A DNA stretch of 13,184 nucleotides from SLRI01 sp036796215 (lineage in GTDB: Bacteria; Pseudomonadota; Alphaproteobacteria; Geminicoccales; Geminicoccaceae), in the NCBI GenBank assembly GCA_036796215.1, contig DAIRDJ010000126.1, positions 1-13,184 on the forward strand. The letters run 5' to 3'. Position numbers and translations under genes: made by a program. The notes below the pieces were generated by a model, which was not told the origin of the DNA, made no database searches, and saw nothing but the letters and a program-made list of their open reading frames with translations. Of this stretch, positions 6,229-13,136 are shown piece after piece; within the stretch, counting starts at the first letter, position 1; each line of letters begins with the position of its first letter.

Positions 6229-7464
6229 TTGGCGACGTTGGTGCGATTGGCTGCGGGCAGGGGCCTGCTCGCCGTGGCGGGCGGGCTCGCGTTGCTGGGC
6301 TGCACGGACTACCGGTCGGTGCATTGGGGCGGGTTCGTGCCCTGGGAGCAGGCGAGAAAGGCGATCTACCAGGAGACCGGCGAGACCTCGAGGCGGGTGC
6401 CGGAGAGCGGCCGGCATCTGGTGATGCCGGGCGAGACGGTGAGCGAGCTCGCCGTGCTCTACCGGGTGCCGACCCGCGATATCGTGGCCCTCAATCGGCT
6501 GCAGCCGCCGTATCACATCTATGTGGGCCAGGTGCTGCGCCTGCCGCAGGCCGACGGGCCGGGGCCGGCCGACGGGCTCAGCTATGTGGTGGCGCGCGGC
6601 GACACGCTCTCCGGCATCGCCGCCGCGCACAACGTCAGGCTGGGCGATCTCGTGGCGCTGAATGGCACTGTCGATCCCGGGCGGCTCCATGTCGGAACGA
6701 CGCTCCGCCTGCCGGCAGGGGCAGCGCCAGCGCCAGCCGGCACGTCACCAGCCCGAACGTCGCCGGCCGAGCCACCGGCAACGCAGATCGCCCGGGCCGA
6801 GCCGGTGCGGCGCCCGGCACCTGCACGCCCGGCACCTGCACGCCCGGCACCGGCACCAGCGGCCGAGCCCGCCACGCCGGTCGCGGTCGGCCCGATCGCG
6901 ACGCCGACCTCAGCGGCCCCGGCCATCCGGCCGGTGGCCCGCCCGGCCGCGGTGCCGCAACCGGCCCCGGCGGTGGCGGCGCGCGCGCCCGGCGAGGCTG
7001 AGCGCGATGCGGCACGGCAGCGCGATCTGGCGGCGGTGGATGCGCCACCGCTCTCCGGCGAGGGGTTCCTCTGGCCGGTGGAGCGGGGTGAGGTGATCGG
7101 TGCTTTCGGCACCAAGCCCGACGGCCGCCGCAATGACGGGATCAATATCGCGGCCCCGGCCGGCAGCATCGTCCGTGCCGCCGAGAACGGCCTTGTCGTC
7201 TATGCCGACGAGGACCTCGCGGCCTTCGGCCGGATGCTGCTGGTGCGCCACGCCGACGGCTATCTTTCGGCCTACGCGCACAACGATGCGCTGCTGGTGA
7301 CCCGCGGCGACATCGTCACCCGCGGCCAGCCGATCGCCAAGGTCGGGCGCAGCGGCGACGTGGTCGAGCCGCAGCTCCACTTCGAGATCCGCCAGGGCAA
7401 GAGCCCGGTCGATCCGACGGCCCTGCTCGGCGAAGGCGAGATCAGCATCGCCCGCCGCGACTGA
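6229..7464 (+). CDS. nlpD: NlpD-like lipoprotein: two LysM domains and a degenerate M23/LytM domain
   Basis: This outer-membrane lipoprotein probably activates cell-wall amidases during cell separation. Residues 1-25 are a lipoprotein signal (LALLGC, lipidated C25). LysM domains at about 62-106 and 117-162 bind peptidoglycan. A Pro/Ala-rich linker follows (163-275), and then an M23/LytM domain (about 279-400). The M23 zinc site is broken: the HxxxD motif reads N302-D-G-I-N306, and the HxH motif reads Q382-L-H384, so three of four ligands are lost. This is the state seen in NlpD and EnvC activators, so direct endopeptidase activity is unlikely. Start choice: TTG at 6229 has GAGGG seven bases upstream; TTG at 6238 and GTG at 6241 are alternatives that keep the lipobox. 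The serS-surE-nlpD order supports the assignment. Confidence 0.88.
   Translation: MATLVRLAAGRGLLAVAGGLALLGCTDYRSVHWGGFVPWEQARKAIYQETGETSRRVPESGRHLVMPGETVSELAVLYRVPTRDIVALNRLQPPYHIYVGQVLRLPQADGPGPADGLSYVVARGDTLSGIAAAHNVRLGDLVALNGTVDPGRLHVGTTLRLPAGAAPAPAGTSPARTSPAEPPATQIARAEPVRRPAPARPAPARPAPAPAAEPATPVAVGPIATPTSAAPAIRPVARPAAVPQPAPAVAARAPGEAERDAARQRDLAAVDAPPLSGEGFLWPVERGEVIGAFGTKPDGRRNDGINIAAPAGSIVRAAENGLVVYADEDLAAFGRMLLVRHADGYLSAYAHNDALLVTRGDIVTRGQPIAKVGRSGDVVEPQLHFEIRQGKSPVDPTALLGEGEISIARRD
6811..6855 (+). repeat. 15-base tandem repeat, three copies, in the NlpD-like linker
   Basis: CGCCCGGCACCTGCA occurs twice in perfect tandem (6811-6825, 6826-6840), and a third copy (6841-6855) has one change. 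In frame each unit encodes five residues of the ARPAP series, so copy-number change would lengthen or shorten the flexible linker without breaking the frame. It is probably a slippage-prone low-complexity segment. Confidence 0.8.
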
Positions 7465-7500
7465 TGGCGGCCGCCGCACGCCGACCCATCATTGGGGATA

Positions 7501-7545
7501 GGCTGCCGGCGACGCGTCCCCGGGACGGTCGCCGCTCAGGCAGCC
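7501..7545. terminator. Large inverted repeat between convergent genes, likely bidirectional terminator
   Basis: The outer arms GGCTGCC (7501-7507) and GGCAGCC (7539-7545) are perfectly complementary. Inside them GGCGAC (7508-7513) pairs with GTCGCC (7528-7533), and GTCC-CCG-GGAC caps the structure. It sits between the stop of the NlpD-like gene (7464) and the convergent glycosyltransferase stop (7536-7538), and it covers the latter's last codons. No T-tract is present on either side, so efficiency as an intrinsic terminator is uncertain. The position and symmetry fit shared termination or mRNA 3'-end protection. Confidence 0.55.
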
Positions 7546-8420
7546 ACTGCCGCAGCGTCGGCCCGCTGCGCTTGCCGGACATGGGCCGGGAGATCGGCGC
7601 CGATCCGTTCGGCGAGCCGTTCCAGAATGGCGGCATCGACCGTCTCGTCGAATTTGCGCGCGTACCACATGGGCGACGCCAGGAGCGCCTCCGCCTTGGC
7701 CATGGTCAGGGTCTCCGGGCTCGGCGAGCCGCCGGGCCAGGAGATGAAGTGACGATAGCCATCGGCGAGCCGCTCTGTGCCGAGCCCCTGGCGCACGAGG
7801 TTCTGGAAGAAGAACTCGTCGGGCGTCTGCACGTTCCGCAGGAAGGCGAGGTAGCGCCGGGTTAGCGGTGCCGTCATGAGCCAGGCACAGGTCTCACGGC
7901 TGAGAATCCGCCACCAGGGCCCTTTCCAGGCGATCGCGAGGTCCCGCGGCACCGGTCGCGGGATGATCGTGCGCACCAGCCGCCCGTTGTGCTCGAACGA
8001 CCAGAGCCACGGTCGACGGCGCATGTGGAAGGGTTGGTCGGCCAAGGGCTCAAAGGTAAGGTAGTCACGGCCGGGGGCGGCGGCGAGTTCGGCCGTGATC
8101 TCGGCCCGGCTCTTCAGCGGATAGTCCTGCATCGAGAGACTGATCAGGTAGTCGAAACGGGGCTTTGCCGCGAGTGCCGCTTCGATCGCGCGCAACTCGG
8201 CTTCGACCAGCGAGATGCCCATCCAGGTGATCGGCTGACGGTCGATGAAGACGACGTTGGCAGCGACACCGGCGATCTCGCGCATCGCGGTGAAGACCGG
8301 CTCCGGGGTCCGCGCATCGACATGGATGACGACAAGGTCGTCGGGATGGCGGATGGCGCTCATCAGCCAGGCGAACTGGTTGGGCTGGCGGTAGCCGCTG
8401 ATCGAATAGGCGAGCCGCAT
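7536..8420 (-). CDS. GT14-type glycosyltransferase (core-2/I-branching enzyme family)
   Basis: This is a predicted N-acetylglucosaminyl- or xylosyltransferase of the Branch family (GT14), 294 residues and complete. Family landmarks are LVVIHVDA near residue 30-37, the ITWMGISLVEAELRAIEAAL segment, FDYLISLSMQDYPLKS with the conserved D-Y-P-L, KGPWWRILSRETCAWLM, and PDEFFFQNLV with an acidic pair where the family's catalytic glutamate or aspartate lies. No signal peptide or membrane segment is visible, so it acts on the cytoplasmic side, likely on a lipid-linked glycan or polysaccharide. Donor and acceptor are unknown. GGGGAG lies about ten bases before the ATG at 8420. It is the last gene of the minus-strand unit with rfbC and the SAF-domain dehydrogenase, 69 bases after rfbC, which suggests a role in the same surface glycan. 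Confidence 0.85.
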   Translation of the reverse strand: MRLAYSISGYRQPNQFAWLMSAIRHPDDLVVIHVDARTPEPVFTAMREIAGVAANVVFIDRQPITWMGISLVEAELRAIEAALAAKPRFDYLISLSMQDYPLKSRAEITAELAAAPGRDYLTFEPLADQPFHMRRRPWLWSFEHNGRLVRTIIPRPVPRDLAIAWKGPWWRILSRETCAWLMTAPLTRRYLAFLRNVQTPDEFFFQNLVRQGLGTERLADGYRHFISWPGGSPSPETLTMAKAEALLASPMWYARKFDETVDAAILERLAERIGADLPAHVRQAQRADAAAVAA

Positions 8421-8436
8421 GGTGGCCGAACTCCCC

Positions 8437-8459
8437 GGTTCCGGCGGCGTGCCGGACCC
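8437..8459 (-). promoter_or_regulatory. Hairpin between rfbC and the glycosyltransferase gene
   Basis: TCCGGC (8440-8445) and GCCGGA (8451-8456) form a perfect six-pair stem with a five-base loop, and two further G-C pairs follow beyond one mismatch. On the minus strand it lies between the rfbC stop and the ribosome site of the glycosyltransferase. It has no T-tract, so it could trim the message or reduce downstream expression rather than terminate fully. Confidence 0.3.
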
Positions 8460-8489
8460 GCTGCAGTGACTGAGCGAAACCGAATGATC

Positions 8490-9107
8490 CTAGAGCTTTA
8501 CGCAGATTGTCTCAAGCTTGTGATCAGTTCCGGGGCGCGGCTGCGCCGGACCGTCGGCGAATGGCGAGTCGAGGTCGCGCAGCCGCGGCCAGGCGCGATC
8601 CTTGGCGGAGACGATGCTCACCTCGGGCTGCCCGGGCCAGGGCAGCGCCAGATCGGGATCGGCCCAAGGCACCCCCCGCTCGGCCGCTGAATTGTACAGG
8701 GCATCACACTTGTAGATGACCTCGCTGTCCGGCTCGAGGGTGAGAAAGCCGTGGGCGAAGCCGCGCGGCACGAGCAGCTGCAGCCGGTTCTCGGCACTCA
8801 ACTCGACCGCGAAGTGCTGGCCGTAGGTCGGCGAGTGCCGGCGAAGGTCGACGACCATGTCGAGCACCGCACCCCGGCCGACCCGCACGAGCTTGGCCTG
8901 GGCAAAGGGCGGTGCCTGCCAGTGCATGCCGCGCATCGTACCCGGCTGTCGCGACAGTGAGACGTTGTCCTGCACGAACTCGTACGGCAGCCCGGCGTCA
9001 CGAAAGCTGCTGCGCTTGAAGATCTCGACGAAATAGCCGCGCTCGTCCTCGAAATAGCGGGGACGTACGAGCTTGAGGCCGGGGATGCCGGTATCGAGCA
9101 CGTCCAT
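8490..9107 (-). CDS. rfbC: dTDP-4-dehydrorhamnose 3,5-epimerase
   Basis: RfbC (RmlC) epimerises dTDP-4-keto-6-deoxy-D-glucose at C3 and C5, the third step towards dTDP-L-rhamnose, in the cytoplasm. The 205-residue cupin has the family landmarks YFEDERGYFVEIFKRSSF at 18-35, VQDNVSLS at 45-52, RGMHWQ with catalytic H62, K72, VPRGFAHGF at 113-121, the tyrosine of CDALYN at 138, and D170 near the end. HWQ replaces the more common HYQ. The C-terminus is about 20 residues longer than the usual enzyme. ATG at 9107 is chosen for its match to the family start and for GGAGG nine bases before it. The frame stays open far upstream, but that part is only a shadow of the preceding gene. The upstream stop lies five bases away and the ribosome site sits in that gene's last codons, so translation is probably coupled. 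Confidence 0.95.
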   Translation of the reverse strand: MDVLDTGIPGLKLVRPRYFEDERGYFVEIFKRSSFRDAGLPYEFVQDNVSLSRQPGTMRGMHWQAPPFAQAKLVRVGRGAVLDMVVDLRRHSPTYGQHFAVELSAENRLQLLVPRGFAHGFLTLEPDSEVIYKCDALYNSAAERGVPWADPDLALPWPGQPEVSIVSAKDRAWPRLRDLDSPFADGPAQPRPGTDHKLETICVKL

Positions 9108-9112
9108 GCGTT

Positions 9113-10339
9113 TCAGCCTCCGATGGCACGCCGCTCGAGCACCGGTGCAACCGCCGTCCGGCTGATCCGCCGCCAGAGCTCGAGGGTCGGCGTGGGCTCG
9201 AGATCGACATCGGCGAGCTCGACGATCTGCCCGGGCTCGATGGCGCGACGCACGTGCAGCGCGTTGGCAAGGCCGATCGGCAGATGATCCGGGCGGTCGG
9301 CGATCCGGACGCAGCTGCCGCGCAGCTCGAAGCTGCCGTAGCCGCGGCCGATCCGCTCTCCGGGCAGCAGCCGGCGCTTGGCGACGGCGGCGACGGAGAG
9401 GTGTGGACTTGCCGTATTGTGCAGCAGCGCAGGGCCGCCCCGGGCAATCCGCTCGAGCGTCTTGAAGGCTTCGAGGTGGACGAGGATGTTGGGCTGGACC
9501 AGCGTGTAGAAGGGACCATCGCCGAGCTTGAGATAGCGCAACGCCGCCCGCTGCGCGGCATCGTGGCGGGCGACGACGAAGACCCCGTGCGGCAGTTTCG
9601 GCGACAGCACGTAGTCGGTGATCGGCCCGCCGGCCGCGAGCGCCGCCTCGCCGAGGATGGTTGCCGCAGCGTCGAGCTCGTCGACCGCGGGACCCAGAAG
9701 ATCCTCGCCCGCGATGTCGGCCTTGGTGAAGTTGCCGATCAGGCATTGCTCGATCTGCAGCTTGGTGCCGTCGGTGAAGGAAGTGACCATCGCCAGGCTG
9801 AGCCCCTGACGGCTCGCCCAAAAGCGCATGTCCTCGGGCGTCGGCAGGCGGTTCAAGAAGCCCTTCATGTTGCCGTAGACCAGCGGCTCGAAGCCCATGG
9901 TGAGCGCCTCCTCGGCGAGCCTCGCGAGCGAGCCCGGCTGGTCGCCCTCGGCCTCGGTCAAGAGGCCCTGGCCGACGAAGGCCGCACCGGTCGTGACGTG
10001 GAATTCCGGGTTGAGGGTGACGAGCGGCTTGCCGGCGGCGAGGACCCGGCCCGCGACCTCGGTCGCATGGCCGATGTCGCCGGTGCATTCGAGGACGATG
10101 TCGGCAGTGTCGATCAGGGCGTCGATGCTGTCGGTCAGCGCCGTCTCGGGAAAGCCCTGGACGGTCTCGGGTGGCCGGCGGGTGAGCACGCGGCCGAGTG
10201 TCCACTCCGACCGGCGGAGCAGCTCGATGACGAAATGCCGGGCGACGAAGCCCGTGCCGACGACGCCGATCCGGCAGTTGGGCTCGCGCGACCTGGCCGT
10301 GCTCGACCAGCCTGTCCGCGGATGACTCTCGGTGGTCAT
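9113..10339 (-). CDS. Predicted NAD(P)-dependent dehydrogenase with C-terminal SAF domain (COG4091-like)
   Basis: This is a 408-residue protein of the group labelled predicted homoserine dehydrogenase with a SAF domain. It starts with a Rossmann fold (RIGVVGTGFVARHF, glycines at 25, 28 and 30), followed by DIVLECTGDIGHA and GKPLVTLNPEFHV. The middle catalytic-like part includes GFEPLVYGNMKGFLNR and SFTDGTKLQIEQ. The C-terminal segment, about 330-390, fits a SAF domain. True homoserine dehydrogenases differ in the catalytic region, and this subgroup has no agreed substrate. Its place directly upstream of rfbC, with five bases between coding regions, suggests that it reduces or oxidises a nucleotide-linked or related sugar; that is inference. 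The start is ATG at 10339, with AAGGAG six bases upstream. A longer frame from 10387 lacks a ribosome site and adds 16 unlikely residues. Confidence 0.8.
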   Translation of the reverse strand: MTTESHPRTGWSSTARSREPNCRIGVVGTGFVARHFVIELLRRSEWTLGRVLTRRPPETVQGFPETALTDSIDALIDTADIVLECTGDIGHATEVAGRVLAAGKPLVTLNPEFHVTTGAAFVGQGLLTEAEGDQPGSLARLAEEALTMGFEPLVYGNMKGFLNRLPTPEDMRFWASRQGLSLAMVTSFTDGTKLQIEQCLIGNFTKADIAGEDLLGPAVDELDAAATILGEAALAAGGPITDYVLSPKLPHGVFVVARHDAAQRAALRYLKLGDGPFYTLVQPNILVHLEAFKTLERIARGGPALLHNTASPHLSVAAVAKRRLLPGERIGRGYGSFELRGSCVRIADRPDHLPIGLANALHVRRAIEPGQIVELADVDLEPTPTLELWRRISRTAVAPVLERRAIGG

Positions 10340-10743
10340 GGGCTGCTCCTTATGGTTCGTCGGCTCAGCTGGTGCGATCGACAACATTCAGGCACCTGAC
10401 AGTTTAAATGATCCCAACCGTGTAGGCTCGTCCGCTTCGGCCGCTGCATCGCCCGTTCACGGACATCTTGTGTCGCGTGGCCGCGGCCATCGTCGCCAAA
10501 CGAGCATGAACATAAAACGAACGCCGATTTCACCCAAGCCAAATGAACCGTCCGACACTATCACCGAGTACGCGCGCCGCACGCTTGCGCTCAGAGGTAC
10601 CGCCCTGCCGCCGAATCGTTAACACTCGACTATCTTTCGAAGTAGCAGGATACACTCGTTGGCCATGGAGCAGAACACCGCCCGACCGTTCGTGGCATGC
10701 AGCAGCGCATCGATCCTCGACCCATTCAGCTGACAGGCTGCCG
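10340..10743. other. Divergent intergenic region between the rfbC operon and rfbBA
   Basis: About 400 bases separate the two outward-facing units and contain no gene that I can support. It must carry promoters for both. The stretches at 10380-10430, 10500-10560 and 10615-10665 are richer in A and T than the flanking genes. A TTAACA (10620-10625) that could serve as a weak -35 lies about 120 bases before rfbB, but no convincing -10 follows. An open frame continuous with rfbB begins at 10543; its extra residues have no family match and its composition is not protein-like, so I treat it as non-coding. Confidence 0.5.
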
Positions 10744-11838
10744 ATGACTGGACCGCGCGCGATGAAGATCCTGGTGACCGGCGGTGCCGGGTTTATCGGC
10801 TCGGCGGTGATCCGCGCGCTGCTCGACGGCACGCCGCACGCCGTGATCAATGTCGATTGCTTGACCTATGCGGGCAATCTGCAGTCGCTCGCCGAGGCGG
10901 TGACCGAGCCCGCCGGTCGCAGCGAGCGCTACCGATTCGTCAAGGCCGACATTCGCGATGCCCAGGCGATGGCGCAGGTACTGGCCGAGCATCGGCCGGA
11001 TGCGATCATGAACCTCGCGGCGGAAAGCCATGTCGACCGGTCGATCGAGGGACCGCGCGCGTTCGTCGACACCAATATCGGCGGCACCCTGACGCTCCTG
11101 GAGGCGGCCCGCGCCCATTGGCAGGCGCTGCCGGCGGGAGCCCGTGCGCGGTTTCGCTTCCACCAGGTCTCGACCGACGAGGTCTACGGTGACCTCGGGC
11201 CGTCCGATGCGCGGTTCGTCGAGACGACGCCCTATGCGCCGAGCTCACCCTATGCCGCGAGCAAGGCCGGCGCGGATCATCTGGTGCGGGCCTGGCACCG
11301 TACCTATGGCTTGCCGGTGCTGGTGACCTCATGCTCCAACAATTACGGCCCCTACCAGTTCCCGGAAAAGCTGATCCCGCACATGATCCTGAGTGCCCTG
11401 GCCGGCAAGCCCTTGCCGGTCTACGGCGACGGCCGGCAGATCCGCGACTGGCTCCACGTCGAGGATCACGCCCGGGCGCTGATCCGGGTGCTCGAGAACG
11501 GACGCATCGGCGAGACCTACAATATCGGTGGCAATGCCGAGCGGCGCAACATCGAGGTGGTCGAGGCGCTTTGCACGCTGCTCGAGCGGCATGCCGCGGG
11601 GCTGAAGCCGCAAGGGGTGAGCCAGTATCGCGATCTGGTGACCTTCGTCGCCGACCGGCCGGGGCACGACACGCGCTACGCCATCGATGCGGCTAAGCTC
11701 CAGGTCGAGCTCGGCTGGCGGCCGCTGCACAGCTTCGAGAGCGGACTCGAAGCGACGGTCGTCTGGTATCTGGAGAAGCAGAGCTGGTGGCAGGGGGTTC
11801 TCGACGGCAGCTACCGTCTCGAACGGCGTGGCCTGTGA
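10744..11838 (+). CDS. rfbB: dTDP-glucose 4,6-dehydratase
   Basis: RfbB (RmlB) converts dTDP-D-glucose to dTDP-4-keto-6-deoxy-D-glucose with tightly bound NAD+, step two of the rhamnose route, in the cytoplasm. The 364 residues show the extended-SDR signature: TGGAGFIGS at 12-20, NLAAESHVDRSI at 90-101, the dehydratase T144-D145-E146 (STDEVYGD), and active-site Y170/K174 (YAASK). SNNYGPYQFPEKLIP, GDGRQIRDWLHVEDH and YNIGGNAERRNIEVV also match the family closely. Start: ATG at 10744 has ACAGG six bases upstream. The ATG at 10762 (MKILVTGG) matches the usual family N-terminus but has a weaker ribosome site, so either may be used. The stop overlaps a possible GTG start of rfbA by four bases, so the pair forms one operon. 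Confidence 0.97.
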   Translation: MTGPRAMKILVTGGAGFIGSAVIRALLDGTPHAVINVDCLTYAGNLQSLAEAVTEPAGRSERYRFVKADIRDAQAMAQVLAEHRPDAIMNLAAESHVDRSIEGPRAFVDTNIGGTLTLLEAARAHWQALPAGARARFRFHQVSTDEVYGDLGPSDARFVETTPYAPSSPYAASKAGADHLVRAWHRTYGLPVLVTSCSNNYGPYQFPEKLIPHMILSALAGKPLPVYGDGRQIRDWLHVEDHARALIRVLENGRIGETYNIGGNAERRNIEVVEALCTLLERHAAGLKPQGVSQYRDLVTFVADRPGHDTRYAIDAAKLQVELGWRPLHSFESGLEATVVWYLEKQSWWQGVLDGSYRLERRGL

Positions 11839-11846
11839 GCGCCGCC

Positions 11847-12719
11847 ATGAAGGGCATCGTGCTCGCCGGTGGCAATGGCAGCCGGCTCTATCCGATCACC
11901 ATGGGCGCCTCCAAGCAGCTGCTGCCGGTCTATGACAAGCCCCTGATCTACTACCCGCTATCGGTCCTGATGCTGGCCGGAATCCAGGACATCCTGGTGA
12001 TCACCACGCCCGGCGACCAGGAGGCTTTCCAGCGTCTCTTGGGCTCCGGCCACCAGTTCGGTATCAGTCTCTCCTATGCGGTGCAGCCGCGGCCGGAGGG
12101 GCTGGCCCAGGCCTTCACCATTGGTGCTTCCTTCGTCGGCAGCGACCCTGTCTGCCTCGTGCTCGGCGACAACATCTTCTATGGCCAGGGCTTCACCGGG
12201 ATCCTCGAGGCGGCGCGCGCCGCCGAGGCCGGGGCCACGGTGTTCGGCTACCAGGTCAAGGACCCGGAGCGCTTCGGCGTGGTCGAGTTCGATCAGGACC
12301 TGAAGGTCCTGTCACTCGAGGAGAAGCCGGAGCGGCCGCGATCGAACTTCGCGGTGACCGGGCTCTATTTCTACGACAACGAGGTGATCGACATCGCGCG
12401 CTCGATCCGCCCGTCGGCGCGCGGCGAGCTCGAGATCACCAGCGTCAACGAGGTCTACCGGCAGCGGGGCACGCTCAAGGTGCAGCTCTTGCGCCGCGGC
12501 TTCGCCTGGCTGGATACCGGGACCTTCGAGAGCCTGCTCGAGGCCGCCCAGTTCGTCCAGACCATCGAGCGGCGGCAGGGCTACAAGATCGCCTGTCTCG
12601 AGGAGATCGCCTGGCGCAAGGGCTGGCTCGATGACGCGGCGCTCCTGGCAAGAGCCGAGGGCCTGCGCAAGAACGACTACGGCAACTATCTGCGCTCCCT
12701 GGTCGAGGCTCGGATCTGA
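11847..12719 (+). CDS. rfbA: Glucose-1-phosphate thymidylyltransferase
   Basis: RfbA (RmlA) joins glucose-1-phosphate and dTTP to give dTDP-glucose and pyrophosphate, the entry step of the dTDP-sugar pathway, and is commonly feedback-inhibited by dTDP-L-rhamnose. The 290 residues are a full-length enzyme: the nucleotide-binding loop LAGGNGSRLYPITMGASKQL at 6-25, KPLIYYPLS, VLGDNIFYGQGF with the metal-binding aspartate, EEKPERPRSN, VTGLYFYDN, GELEITSVNEVY and AWLDTGTFESLLEA. GGNGSR replaces the more common GGSGTR, a mild variation. ATG at 11847 gives the standard MKGIVLAGG start; GTG at 11835 overlaps the rfbB stop as GTGA and is an alternative that adds four residues. No rfbD follows. The next 465 bases hold only a hairpin and a transposase remnant. 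Confidence 0.97.
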   Translation: MKGIVLAGGNGSRLYPITMGASKQLLPVYDKPLIYYPLSVLMLAGIQDILVITTPGDQEAFQRLLGSGHQFGISLSYAVQPRPEGLAQAFTIGASFVGSDPVCLVLGDNIFYGQGFTGILEAARAAEAGATVFGYQVKDPERFGVVEFDQDLKVLSLEEKPERPRSNFAVTGLYFYDNEVIDIARSIRPSARGELEITSVNEVYRQRGTLKVQLLRRGFAWLDTGTFESLLEAAQFVQTIERRQGYKIACLEEIAWRKGWLDDAALLARAEGLRKNDYGNYLRSLVEARI

Positions 12720-12920
12720 GCCGAGCCTCGACCATACCAACCTCTTCGGAGATGTAGGCGGTTGGCAGCTTGAGCCGCCGTCGCCGATTGAGCTGTCAGC
12801 GCGAGCAGTTCGCCTTGGTCTCCCTGGATTGAACGCGGCCTAGGGATCGGCGGTCGTATCCCCGAATGTCGTGTCGCTGGGCGATGCCCAGCTTGTGCTC
12901 CGGCGTCGGCGGGTGCTTGG
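12720..12920. other. Non-coding region downstream of rfbA
   Basis: No coding region can be supported in these 200 bases. The open frame on the minus strand at 12686-12958 overlaps the end of rfbA and looks like a shadow. The interval holds the hairpin at 12876-12892 and would also contain the end of the insertion-element remnant, but I could not identify a terminal inverted repeat or target duplication. Confidence 0.5.
12876..12892. terminator. Perfect 7-pair hairpin downstream of rfbA, possible terminator
   Basis: GCTGGGC-GAT-GCCCAGC is a perfect seven-pair stem with a three-base loop, about 157 bases after the rfbA stop. Only TTGT follows, so as an intrinsic terminator it is weak. It could equally belong to the end of the transposase remnant that begins about 30 bases further on. 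Confidence 0.35.
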
Positions 12921-13136
12921 TCAGCCGGCCATGCCGGTGAGGCTGACGCCAGCAGCATCGCGGGTCCGGGCGATGGTCTCGAGTTGCATGTAGCGAGCTC
13001 TTCGGACCGCCCGTTCGTCGTTCTGCTCCAGGAGATGGGCGCCGAACAGGCGCGTGATGGCGGCCTCGTTTGGAAAAATGCCGACGACGATCAAGGGCCA
13101 GGAGGCCTTTGATCGGACCTCAAAAGGAGGAGCCAC
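12921..13136 (-). pseudogene. C-terminal remnant of an IS256/Mutator-family transposase
   Basis: The 71-residue frame reads KASWPLIVVGIFPNEAAITR followed by LFGAHLLEQNDERAVRRARY and MQLETIA. I recognise this as the closing segment of IS256-family transposases, in which a hydrophobic PNEAAITRL stretch is followed by LLEQNDEWAVQRARYMTLETI. The usual tryptophan in NDEWAVQRARY is arginine here. The family enzyme is about 400 residues, so only roughly the last sixth remains. Upstream in frame there is a TAA directly before the GTG at 13136, and the bases beyond do not continue the protein, so the DDE catalytic triad is gone. The fragment is most likely a decayed, immobile scar. The natural stop and the VSLTGMAG tail appear intact. 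Confidence 0.75.

Noticed and set aside
5941..6690. 249-codon minus-strand frame across the surE-nlpD gap
   Set aside because: It overlaps the LysM-coding region, is rich in His/Arg/Pro, and has no family features or ribosome site.
8490..10205. Single 571-codon minus-strand frame that includes RfbC
   Set aside because: Only the last 205 codons match RfbC. The first part is the wrong frame of the SAF-domain dehydrogenase and is Arg/Pro-rich. It is not a fusion protein.
10478..10489. Perfect 12-base palindrome TGGCCGCGGCCA in the divergent region
   Set aside because: It is pure GC-rich self-complementarity, expected by chance a few times in a window of this size and composition, and has no second copy nearby.
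10543..10743. N-terminal extension of RfbB
   Set aside because: The added residues match nothing in the family, and a ribosome site precedes the ATG at 10744.
12686..12958. 90-codon minus-strand frame overlapping the end of rfbA
   Set aside because: It overlaps rfbA and the transposase remnant in a different frame and has low-complexity Ala/Arg content, so it looks like a shadow.
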